Shown: one piece after another, positions 15,517 to 22,859 of the stretch
Numbering within the stretch: position 1 is the stretch's first letter
Layout: each line of letters begins with the position of its first letter
NCBI GenBank assembly: GCA_027046105.1
Contig: JALTZQ010000029.1
Span: 1 to 24,177, forward strand
Length of the DNA stretch: 24,177 nucleotides
Direction of reading: 5' to 3'
DNA from: Pyrodictiaceae archaeon
GTDB lineage: Archaea; Thermoproteota; Thermoprotei_A; Sulfolobales; Pyrodictiaceae
Notes under the pieces: generated by a model
Told to the model about the DNA's origin: nothing
Seen by the model: the letters and a program-made list of their open reading frames with translations, nothing else
Databases searched by the model: none
Made by a program: the position numbers and the translations under genes

Positions 15517-16497
15517 ATGCCAACCTCTACTATCAATCCACGCTTTGTGCTTGGTGATGGTGGTGTTGTACGTGGCTCTTTTGAGGCATTACGACATGTT
15601 GTAAGTGTTGCTGTCGAGAAAGTACGTAGAGCCAGAGATAAGCAAGGTATTGTCGATTCTGTTACAAGAGTATTTCTTGACGCTATTGACCTTAGACCCA
15701 CGTCAGCCCTTCTCATAAATACTGCACGTGAAGTACTCCTTGGATTAAAGAGCCTCCTCGAAAAAGACATAGATGATAATGAGCTACGTACTCGTGTTGT
15801 TGGCTTGTTGGAGTCTGTGTGGGCTAGAGCCTGGAGTGCTAATGATAGTGCAGCTCGTATTGCATCTAGAAGACTCCGTGACGGCGATGTGGTGATGACC
15901 ATCTCGTATAGTACTGGCGTACTCAAGGCTATAGAGTATGCTGTACGAAGTGGAAAACGTATCTCCGCCTACGTACTTGAATCACGTCCTGGTGGCGAGG
16001 GTAGGCTCATAGCTTCCCGGTTATCGTCTCTTGGTATCCCGGTCACGCTTATCGTAGACTCCTCTGCGAGACTATACATGAGGCATGTTAGTAAGGTCTT
16101 GGTTGGTGCGGAAGCCGTTGCCGCCAATGGAGCCCTAGTTAACAAGATCGGGACAAGCCTTCTCGCACTTATTGCTAACGAGGCACGAGTACGCGTATTC
16201 TCAGTAGCTGCCACGTATAAGTTCAGTTATGAAACCATTCTTGGCGAGTTGATAGAGATACCAAGGCTCTCACCAGAAACCATATTACCAAGAGAACTAC
16301 GTGAAGCCGGTGTTGACGCATATGTACCCCTCTTTGATGTCACACCACCCGAAATGATAGACGCCATAGCTACCGAGAAGGGCTTCATAGCACCTACCGC
16401 AATACCATACTTACTACGCGATATGTATGGAAAGTGGCCTCCAGAACCCCCTAGTCCACGTAGTCTAGCCGAGGAACTGGTCTCCATGGTGAGTTAG
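15517..16497 (+). CDS. eIF2B-family protein lacking isomerase catalytic residues
   Basis: This 326-residue protein is a full-length paralogue of the next gene: N-terminal helical domain (1-110) and a Rossmann-like C-terminal domain with LRDGDVVMTIS, VAANGALVNKIGT and FDVTPPEMIDAI. The Cys of the ribose-1,5-bisphosphate/methylthioribose-1-phosphate isomerase active site is Ser here (S130 in MTISYSTG) and the catalytic Asp is Glu (E199 in VGAEAVAANG). It is therefore probably not an isomerase. It may be a structural or regulatory partner of the next gene product, or an archaeal eIF2B-like regulator. ATG at 15517 is preceded by GGGGTT with 6-base spacing and gives a length like the paralogue. 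Only 2 bases separate the genes. Confidence 0.85.
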   Translation: MPTSTINPRFVLGDGGVVRGSFEALRHVVSVAVEKVRRARDKQGIVDSVTRVFLDAIDLRPTSALLINTAREVLLGLKSLLEKDIDDNELRTRVVGLLESVWARAWSANDSAARIASRRLRDGDVVMTISYSTGVLKAIEYAVRSGKRISAYVLESRPGGEGRLIASRLSSLGIPVTLIVDSSARLYMRHVSKVLVGAEAVAANGALVNKIGTSLLALIANEARVRVFSVAATYKFSYETILGELIEIPRLSPETILPRELREAGVDAYVPLFDVTPPEMIDAIATEKGFIAPTAIPYLLRDMYGKWPPEPPSPRSLAEELVSMVS

Positions 16498-16499
16498 AC

Positions 16500-17489
16500 A
16501 TGGCCTCCCTCCCTGAGGAAATCTTGAGGATAGGAGAAGACATTAGGTCCATGAAGATACGTGGAGCAGGGCGAATAGCGAGAGCAGCTGCAGATGCTCT
16601 CCGTAAGGCTGCCCAGCTCTATACTGGAGGGGACCTCAACGAGTTCATGAGGTACATGGAAAGAGTTGCATCCTACCTTGTCTCCACTAGGCCTACTGCT
16701 GTCTCCCTCCCAAACGCTGTAATGTACGTTATGAACCGGCTACGGGGAGCCTATAACGAGACATCTAGTGTCAAAGAACTAAAGACCATTGTCGTTGAAG
16801 CAGCAGAGGAGTTCATAGAATACTCGCTAAAAGCCGTAGAACGTATAGGCGAAATAGGTTCACGGAGAATAAGAGATGGAGACACTGTGCTCACGCACTG
16901 CAATAGTTCTGCAGCGATATCAGTTATTCTGCACGCCCATAGACAAGGCAAGAATATCAGGGTTTACGCCACCGAGACTCGACCCCTCTACCAAGGCTAC
17001 ATAACAGCAAAGACCCTCGCTAAGGAGGGGGTACCAGTCACATTAATACCAGACTCGACAGTACGTCACATAATGAAGCGTGTTGACAAGGTCGTTGTAG
17101 GCGCAGACACAGTTGCTGCTAATGGTGCAGTTGTAAACAAGATAGGTACCTCACAAATAGCTTTGGCAGCCCACGAGGCAAGAGTATGGTTCCTCGTAGC
17201 AGCAGAAACCTACAAGTTCAGCCCTGCAACAATACTCGGTGAACTAGTTGTAATAGAGGAGCGTAGCCCTCTAGAAGTAGTCGATAGAGATTACCTTGAG
17301 AAAAACCCTAATGTCAAGGTATTAAACCCGGCCTTTGACATCACACCACCACAGTACATTGATGCGATAATAACGGAGAGAGGACTCATACCACCACAGG
17401 CAGCCGTCATGATACTAAGAGACTTATTCGGATGGCCGATACAGGAGCACGATATAAAAGGCTTTGAAGAGTCAGAACCCCTAGACTAG
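16500..17489 (+). CDS. Ribose-1,5-bisphosphate isomerase (eIF2B family)
   Basis: This 329-residue protein fits the archaeal isomerase that converts ribose 1,5-bisphosphate to ribulose 1,5-bisphosphate in the AMP/nucleoside breakdown pathway. The catalytic pair is kept at nearly the positions known from the Thermococcus kodakarensis enzyme (Cys133 and Asp202): C134 in LTHCNSSA and D203 in VGADTVAANG. The N-terminal RGAGRIARAA (21-30) and KIGTSQIALAAHE are further family marks. The ATG follows the stop of its inactive-looking paralogue by 2 bases, so both are made together. AMP phosphorylase and Rubisco, the usual pathway partners, are not in this window. A methylthioribose-1-phosphate isomerase is less likely because of the RGAG block and length. 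Confidence 0.87.
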   Translation: MASLPEEILRIGEDIRSMKIRGAGRIARAAADALRKAAQLYTGGDLNEFMRYMERVASYLVSTRPTAVSLPNAVMYVMNRLRGAYNETSSVKELKTIVVEAAEEFIEYSLKAVERIGEIGSRRIRDGDTVLTHCNSSAAISVILHAHRQGKNIRVYATETRPLYQGYITAKTLAKEGVPVTLIPDSTVRHIMKRVDKVVVGADTVAANGAVVNKIGTSQIALAAHEARVWFLVAAETYKFSPATILGELVVIEERSPLEVVDRDYLEKNPNVKVLNPAFDITPPQYIDAIITERGLIPPQAAVMILRDLFGWPIQEHDIKGFEESEPLD

Positions 17490-17632
17490 CCGAGAAGAGA
17501 ACAAACCAATACCCCCTCCACTACTGGATAAATTCACATCCTCTTGATCCAAACAAACAATGTATAGTAGCCCCACTACCGTCAAAACCCACCACTTCGA
17601 TTACCACTAGTTTTCGATCGATTGAAAAAGGT

Positions 17633-18628
17633 GTGTCTAAACCGGTTATCACCTCCTCCTGGGGCCTAGGAGGGTTGGGTGGCAAAATCTGTGTACGTGC
17701 TCATGCAAGTAGTGCTAACCTAGGGCCAGGTTTTGATGCAGTATCTGTTGCCCTAGAGGCTTTTGAGGATGTTGTTTGCGTTGCTGTCGAGGAGAATAGT
17801 AAAGGTGTCATTGTTGATCGCGTATGGGGACCTTATGCTGATGGAGTAGAGTATCCAGGTTCCGTCGTGAAGGCTGTAGAGAAGCTCCTTGAGCTAACCG
17901 GTACTAGACGTATCGGTGTTGTAGTTGAGGTTTACAAGGGTATACCGGTTTCACGTGGTCTTGGTAGTAGTGGTGCTAGTGCTGCAGCAGCAGTGGTGGC
18001 AGTAAATAGTATCCTTGGTCTTAGAGCTGATAAGCATGTTCTAGTTGAAGCTGCGGGCTATGGTGAAACAGCAAGTGCTGGTACACCACACTATGACAAT
18101 GTAGCTGCGAGTCTTCTTGGAGGACTAGTTGTTGTTGCACCGGGAAACCGCAGATTCCATATACTATCGCTGCCAGTTAAGGCATTCTTTGCCCTAGCAG
18201 TACCCCTCATTGAGCCCATCAAAGAGAAAACAAGTGTCATGCGAAGCGTCCTCCCATCATCAGTGGAGCTTGGTAGAGCTGTAAAGCAGTGGCAGCGCGC
18301 AGTAATGCTCATATCAGCCCTATACATGGGTGATTATAAGCTCGCTGGTGAGATGATGATGCTTGACGAGATCGTCGAGCCTGCCAGAGCACCATACGTA
18401 CCATGCTATGAAGGAGTTCGTCGTGCAGCAATAGAGGCAGGTGCCTATGGTGTTGCCTTAAGTGGCGCCGGACCATCAATGATTGCATTGGTTCCAAACT
18501 CTAAGACAGCTGGATATGTGGCTAGAGAGATGGCAAGGGCCTTCAGCGACTGTGGTATTAGAGCCGAACCTTATGTCTCGGGTGTTGGTGGACCTGCTGA
18601 GGTGGTAGAGGAGCGTTCGGTGGGTTAG
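17633..18628 (+). CDS. thrB: Homoserine kinase
   Basis: This is a GHMP-family kinase of 331 residues that phosphorylates homoserine in threonine synthesis. The three motifs are present: ASSANLGPGFDAV (25-37), the ATP-binding IPVSRGLGSSGAS (104-116), and VALSGAGPSMIAL near 275-285. The glycine-rich loop and the LGPGFD block are those of ThrB and not of mevalonate or galactose kinases. The chosen GTG start gives an N-terminal extension of about 18 residues compared with usual ThrB proteins; a TTG about 42 bases further on, directly after GGAGGG, is an alternative. The last 4 bases overlap the end of the convergent gene. No other threonine pathway genes are in view. Confidence 0.88.
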   Translation: MSKPVITSSWGLGGLGGKICVRAHASSANLGPGFDAVSVALEAFEDVVCVAVEENSKGVIVDRVWGPYADGVEYPGSVVKAVEKLLELTGTRRIGVVVEVYKGIPVSRGLGSSGASAAAAVVAVNSILGLRADKHVLVEAAGYGETASAGTPHYDNVAASLLGGLVVVAPGNRRFHILSLPVKAFFALAVPLIEPIKEKTSVMRSVLPSSVELGRAVKQWQRAVMLISALYMGDYKLAGEMMMLDEIVEPARAPYVPCYEGVRRAAIEAGAYGVALSGAGPSMIALVPNSKTAGYVAREMARAFSDCGIRAEPYVSGVGGPAEVVEERSVG

Positions 18629-19275
18629 ACAGAAACTGTCTTCGCGAATTCGATTATCTCCTTTACCACGTGGTAAGGACTAGCTTTATCCATCAATACC
18701 TGGACATGTACTATGTTTCGATCAGAGTCCAGACTAGCACGTGCAAGGACAGCATTGTGCCTCTCAAGCCTCTTGCCAAGCTCCAAAACCTTCTCAATAC
18801 CTTGCGAAGAGCCGCATGAGAGGTAGCCGTTTCGCTCACTACAGTAACGTAGACGTTCATCACCATAGTCTACACGGAATGTTCTAAGCGTCCAGCGATC
18901 CCCAGCAAGCAATACATGAGAGGTATATGGTACACGACCACGTGGACGTATAGTAATCGCGAGTCTTTCACGTTTATGTCCAAGAATTATCGCTGGAAGA
19001 TAGAAGAACACGTGTATTGGCGGCGTTGTATAGAGGATCCACGCTCTCGAGAACTCACCATCAAGTACATAGTCAGCACGAAACCCAACAAGATAGCCCA
19101 GTAACGTGTAGTTCTTATCCCGGGGCCTAAACAATTGTTCGAGAGCTGATACCACCATCCTATGACGATGGATAAGGTGGCGTCTAAAGCCATAAAACCA
19201 TATCACAGAAGGCGCAGCTAAAGCTAGCAGAAATAACACTATGACGTAGAGCGTTGGCTCTGGTATTCCAACCAT
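18625..19275 (-). CDS. Hypothetical membrane protein
   Basis: I do not recognise this 216-residue protein. It has a hydrophobic N-terminal segment (~8-28) followed by a basic FRRHLIHRHR stretch, a second hydrophobic segment near 82-98 (PPIHVFFYLPAIILG), and a mostly soluble C-terminal half with SERNGYLSCGSS and a final mixed alpha/beta region. It probably sits in the membrane with the C-terminal part in the cytoplasm. ATG at 19275 is preceded by GGGAG with 6-base spacing. It is divergent from the cstA operon, sharing 98 bases of promoter region, and convergent with thrB with 4 bases of overlap. The tight overlap supports it being a real gene. Confidence 0.7.
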   Translation of the reverse strand: MVGIPEPTLYVIVLFLLALAAPSVIWFYGFRRHLIHRHRMVVSALEQLFRPRDKNYTLLGYLVGFRADYVLDGEFSRAWILYTTPPIHVFFYLPAIILGHKRERLAITIRPRGRVPYTSHVLLAGDRWTLRTFRVDYGDERLRYCSERNGYLSCGSSQGIEKVLELGKRLERHNAVLARASLDSDRNIVHVQVLMDKASPYHVVKEIIEFAKTVSV

Positions 19276-19313
19276 TACCGTCTCCCTATTGAGGCTTGCA
19301 GAGGAGTATACGA

Positions 19314-19319
19314 TTTAAA
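19314..19319. promoter_or_regulatory. Possible bidirectional TATA box (cstA operon and divergent gene)
   Basis: GATTTAAAC contains a symmetrical TTTAAA. On the plus strand it predicts a start near 19342, before GAGGTGA and ATG at 19374. On the minus strand it predicts a start near 19291, just before the GGGAG of the divergent gene. No other TATA-like element is seen in the 98-base gap. Confidence 0.5.
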
Positions 19320-19325
19320 CCTCTA

Positions 19326-19343
19326 GTAAGACCCTGGTCTTAC
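19326..19343. repeat. 18-bp inverted repeat at the cstA operon promoter
   Basis: GTAAGACC (19326-19333), a 2-base spacer and GGTCTTAC (19336-19343) form a perfect inverted repeat. It begins 7 bases after the TTTAAA and covers the expected plus-strand transcription start. A bound protein there would block the operon, so it is a candidate operator. Confidence 0.6.
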
Positions 19344-19373
19344 CGGTGTACCAGCTGAAAGAGGTGAGTAACA

Positions 19374-19643
19374 ATGACTGCACGGAGAGCCGTAGGCCTA
19401 CTACTGACGGGCCTAGGACTAATACTAATGCTCTATGCACTGGCATCCCCATTTATCTATGGCAAACCCTGCATAGGGGACTGTGTAACCAAGAAGGCGG
19501 ATGAGCGTCAATGGTATCCAGACACTGTTTCTGCTATTCTAGGCTGGTTCCTCCTTATCATAGGCCCAGCCGTAGCCTATGGCGAAGCCCCAGTCGCCAT
19601 AGAGAAGGCCGTACGCCGGGAGGGGGGAGGTGAGAGGAAGTGA
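19374..19643 (+). CDS. Small membrane protein coupled to CstA
   Basis: This 89-residue protein has two membrane helices (~6-26 and ~53-70) joined by a loop with two cysteines four residues apart (C33 and C37 in GKPCIGDCVTKK) and a charged C-terminal tail. I do not recognise the family. The start is firm: GAGGTGA lies 6 bases before the ATG. The stop overlaps the GTG of cstA in a GTGA, so the two proteins are almost certainly translated together and may form a complex. Bacterial CstA-type transporters also have a small partner (YjiX/YbdD), but this protein does not look like it. The cysteine pair suggests metal binding or a disulfide. Confidence 0.78.
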   Translation: MTARRAVGLLLTGLGLILMLYALASPFIYGKPCIGDCVTKKADERQWYPDTVSAILGWFLLIIGPAVAYGEAPVAIEKAVRREGGGERK

Positions 19644-21454
19644 TTGTAGGTCTATTCGTCTTCACTGTCGCCTTAGTCTACGCTTTAGCATACTTGTTCT
19701 ATGGTAGAAAGCTATTGCAAACAAGAATCGTAAAAGCAGATGCAGCACGACCTACACCAGCTCACACAAAGTATGACGGTATAGATTATGTACCTACAAA
19801 CAAGTACGTGCTCTATGGCCACCACTTCGCTAGCATAGCAGGTGCAGGCCCAATAGTTGGACCAGCTATTGCCATAGCCTATGGCTGGGCTTTACCCTTT
19901 GCCTGGGTCCTCTTTGGAAACGTGTTCATCGGTGCAGTACATGACTATCTAGCGCTAATGGCTAGTGTACGCTATGGCGGCATATCCATAATGAGTGTGA
20001 GCGAGAACGTTATGGGCCGTGCAGCCCGCTACATATTCCTACTATACGTCTACTTCGCATTAATCCTCGTACTAGCAGCATTCATAAGCGTCAATGCAAC
20101 GCTTTTCGCTAAACTACCACATACTGCTACTAAAGCATTAGCTTACATGCCAATAGCCATCCTACTTGGTTTCTTAATGTATCGTCTAGGTCTAAGCCAG
20201 AAAGCAGCAACGGGTATAGCGCTCATACTGATAATTGTGATGCTCGCCTATGCCTATATATTCCCATTCAATATAGCCCCATTACCTGGCATAGGAACTG
20301 TATATCACACATGGCTCATACTGCTAGCCATATATGCTATTGTGGCTGCAAGCCTCCCCGTCTGGTACCTTCTACAGCCAAGAGACTACCTTAACGCATT
20401 TCTGCTGTGGAGCTTCGTGGGAATAGCCGCATTATCGGCTTTATTGACAGCTCCTTTAGGCTTAACTGGCCCAGCATACACGAGCTGGGCACCAACGATA
20501 ATAGCAGGACAACCAACACCATTCTGGCCAGCAATAGTACTGTTAATCGCTTGTGGATCTCTTAGTGGATTCCACTCCGTAGTAGCCTCTGGAACCTCGT
20601 CCAAGCAATTATCAAGCGAACTAGATGCTCTCCTAGTAGGCTATGGCGGCATGCTGACTGAGGGAGCAGTATCAAGCCTTGCAGTTATAGCACCAATAGC
20701 ATTAGCGTGGCAAGCTGAGGGCTTCACACAACTACTAGAGGCTATGGGCAAGACAGAGTGGGCAGCAGCATACCCGGAGAAGGGCATACTCGCACTAGAT
20801 AGAGTCAATAGATTCACATTCGCATACGGCTACATGGTTGGTAGGGCATTCGCCCTAGGAGGCTTTAACCTGGAAATAGCAAAGTTCTTCGTCGTCTTCT
20901 CCGGTATAGCACTAGCAACATTCATACTAACAACCCTCGACACCGCCACGAGACTAGGTAGATTTGCCTGGCAAGAGTTATTCGATTGGCTCGAACCCAG
21001 GAACCCGACACTCTACAAGATCGTAACTAATAGGTGGGTGGCTAGCACACTAATAGTCTTCTTTGGCACAGCACTAGCATACCCCTACGTCGTCATAGGA
21101 GGAAAACCAGTACCAGCCTACAACGTTATATGGCCAGCTTTTGCTGGCACAAACCAGCTTCTGGCAGCACTAGCACTACTAACTAGCGCTCTATGGGTCT
21201 ACTTAGTACTACGTGCAAGAGGTCCTGTTAACGCACTGATACAGATACCAGCACTCTTCCTATGGGTAACTGTAACGGTTGCACTAGCATGGTGGCTAGT
21301 CTTCGTAGCACCTAGCCTGCCACCAGTACAAGCCTATGGAGCCGGCAGTCTTGTAGCAGTCTCACTAGCAATAGACATCCTCCTAATAGTACTGTACGCT
21401 AGAGCAATCCTTGCAGGACCAAAACCCGCAGAAGCCAAGGCACCCGTAAGTTAA
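19640..21454 (+). CDS. cstA: CstA-family carbon starvation / pyruvate or peptide transporter
   Basis: This 604-residue protein has roughly 14-16 membrane segments. The CstA signature is plain: NKYVLYGHHFASIAGAGPIV (residues ~54-73), then GPAIAIAYGW, VHDYLALMASVRYGG and SGFHSVVASGTSSKQL, and a late LDTATRLGRF block. CstA proteins take up pyruvate or small peptides with proton coupling, and in Escherichia coli the gene responds to carbon starvation. It is shorter than E. coli CstA (about 700 residues), as in many archaeal members. GTG at 19640 overlaps the stop of the small upstream gene. A T-run 29 bases after the stop probably ends the transcript. Cells living on peptides would have clear use for it. 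Confidence 0.93.
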   Translation: MIVGLFVFTVALVYALAYLFYGRKLLQTRIVKADAARPTPAHTKYDGIDYVPTNKYVLYGHHFASIAGAGPIVGPAIAIAYGWALPFAWVLFGNVFIGAVHDYLALMASVRYGGISIMSVSENVMGRAARYIFLLYVYFALILVLAAFISVNATLFAKLPHTATKALAYMPIAILLGFLMYRLGLSQKAATGIALILIIVMLAYAYIFPFNIAPLPGIGTVYHTWLILLAIYAIVAASLPVWYLLQPRDYLNAFLLWSFVGIAALSALLTAPLGLTGPAYTSWAPTIIAGQPTPFWPAIVLLIACGSLSGFHSVVASGTSSKQLSSELDALLVGYGGMLTEGAVSSLAVIAPIALAWQAEGFTQLLEAMGKTEWAAAYPEKGILALDRVNRFTFAYGYMVGRAFALGGFNLEIAKFFVVFSGIALATFILTTLDTATRLGRFAWQELFDWLEPRNPTLYKIVTNRWVASTLIVFFGTALAYPYVVIGGKPVPAYNVIWPAFAGTNQLLAALALLTSALWVYLVLRARGPVNALIQIPALFLWVTVTVALAWWLVFVAPSLPPVQAYGAGSLVAVSLAIDILLIVLYARAILAGPKPAEAKAPVS

Positions 21455-21482
21455 CGGGAGGCTCAACCTTAACCACACTCCA

Positions 21483-21488
21483 TTTTTT
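21483..21488 (+). terminator. Probable T-run terminator of the cstA operon
   Basis: Six consecutive T bases about 29 bases after the cstA stop, in a pyrimidine-rich stretch, match the usual archaeal intrinsic terminator, which needs a T-run and no hairpin. Confidence 0.5.
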
Positions 21489-21610
21489 ATCCTACCCCAC
21501 TTTATCTCCAAGACCTCCCGCTAAACCACAAATTCTTCTTCAAACCCTTCCCCAATGGAGCATTGTATCGTTGTCGTCTTATCCCCTCAAACCCCTTTCT
21601 CTGGGGCTTG

Positions 21611-22348
21611 GTGACCAGTGAGTTGACCCCCCATTCTCCTAGTCTCCGTGGCTTATCGTTTGACGTATGGGGTACCCTTCTCGACCTATCACCCATATAC
21701 CAGAGCCTTGCAGAGATACTGTCATCTCAGGATTTGGGTGGTGTTGAGGAAGTACTTGAAAGGCTAAGAAGAGGGGCCATGGAGGCAAGGCAGAGACGTA
21801 GAAGGCATGGTAGCCTCTCTATTGAGGAGGCACTCGAGATAGTTTCGAGCCATGTTAATGTAGACCCCTCGGTTCTTAGACATGTTGTTGCAAAAGTTTT
21901 TGCCCATATTAATGCGAGGAGGTTGGTCTATGACGGAGTTGCCGAGGTTCTTGCTAAGGCCAGGAGGCTTGGTCTCCGCATGGTTGTCTTGAGCAATGTA
22001 CTGTTCTGGCCGGGTAGCTACACGAGGCTTCTCCTTGCACGTGCAGGACTCCTAGACTATTTCCACGATACTGTCTTTGGTGACGAGCTTGGTGTCTACA
22101 AGCCCTCACTAGAGGCTTTTAGAGCAGCAGCTGAAAGGATTGATTGTAGCGTGGAGGAGATAATACACATAGGGGACCGTGTAGACGAAGATTTTGGTGG
22201 AGCACTAGCGGCAGGTGCTGGAGCAGTTCTCATAAACCGTAGGATCCAAGATGTAGTTCGACTTCATAAAATGGTGTTCGTTATTGGAGAGATAAAACTA
22301 CTGAATCGCGTCCTCGACACGCTTGCTGCTGAAGGACTCATCCACTAG
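21611..22348 (+). CDS. HAD-superfamily hydrolase
   Basis: This 245-residue protein has the four HAD motifs: LSFDVWGTLLD (nucleophile D18), VVLSNV, YKPSLEAF with its Lys, and HIGDRVDEDFGGALAAG. The second residue of the DxD motif is Trp (DVW), as in haloacid-dehalogenase-like members, where phosphatases normally have Asp; phosphatase activity is thus uncertain. A helical cap lies at ~28-100. GTG at 21611 is chosen because GGGG lies about 6 bases upstream; an earlier TTG would add 16 residues without conserved features. The last 51 bases overlap the convergent gene. The substrate is unknown. Confidence 0.85.
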   Translation: MTSELTPHSPSLRGLSFDVWGTLLDLSPIYQSLAEILSSQDLGGVEEVLERLRRGAMEARQRRRRHGSLSIEEALEIVSSHVNVDPSVLRHVVAKVFAHINARRLVYDGVAEVLAKARRLGLRMVVLSNVLFWPGSYTRLLLARAGLLDYFHDTVFGDELGVYKPSLEAFRAAAERIDCSVEEIIHIGDRVDEDFGGALAAGAGAVLINRRIQDVVRLHKMVFVIGEIKLLNRVLDTLAAEGLIH

Positions 22349-22762
22349 CCTCCATGCCTCATGGTGGCCAGGCATCTCTGCGAGGAATACATAGAGAAGC
22401 TGTGCTCTACCACTACGTAGTCTGCCAGCAACAACATTCCCATCATTGCTTGAGCCTGTCACCCAAAGAAATGCCATGGTTTCCCTAGGCGAAACTAGGG
22501 CAAATCCTTCTAGAGAACTAGCCTCCAAAACCTCTACTCTCCTAGACCAACCTGGCCCTTCAACAACAACGCCATCAAGAGCTCCATAGCCCCAGATTAA
22601 GGTAAAGCCAAGACCATACTTTTCTAAAATCTGTGTAACCCATTCATAAATGCTAACGCTGTTCCTAAGGACTGTGAAGTAGATCCTGCCAAGACCAACT
22701 CCTATTGCAAACCTAAGAGTATACAGGGCTAATCCCCAAGAAATCTGAAGTGGGCTTTCCAT
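22298..22762 (-). CDS. Hypothetical protein
   Basis: I do not recognise this 154-residue protein. It has a moderately hydrophobic N-terminus (LGLAL-like, IGVGLGRIYFTVLRN) without a clear membrane helix, a middle with GYGALDGVVVEGPGW, and a C-terminal alpha/beta part ending in a charged tail. It looks like a small cytoplasmic alpha/beta protein. ATG at 22762 follows an AT-rich ACAATATAA and no ribosome site, so the transcript may be leaderless. It overlaps the HAD gene tail to tail by 51 bases and is divergent from the guaA remnant. Coding potential rests on length, start context and absence of a better frame. Confidence 0.6.
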   Translation of the reverse strand: MESPLQISWGLALYTLRFAIGVGLGRIYFTVLRNSVSIYEWVTQILEKYGLGFTLIWGYGALDGVVVEGPGWSRRVEVLEASSLEGFALVSPRETMAFLWVTGSSNDGNVVAGRLRSGRAQLLYVFLAEMPGHHEAWRLVDESFSSKRVEDAIQ

Positions 22763-22859
22763 TTATATTGTGACTGTAACTTAGCTTAATCGTGCAGAGA
22801 TTCTTTCTGGCGGTCTCAAGTCCAAGCTAGAGGCCTAATATAACCCACGATACCATAAT

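Noticed and set aside
15413..15604. A 63-residue hydrophobic reading frame across the start of the eIF2B-like gene
   Set aside because: It starts before the expected transcription start, has no ribosome site, and most of it lies in another frame over the well-supported eIF2B-like coding sequence.
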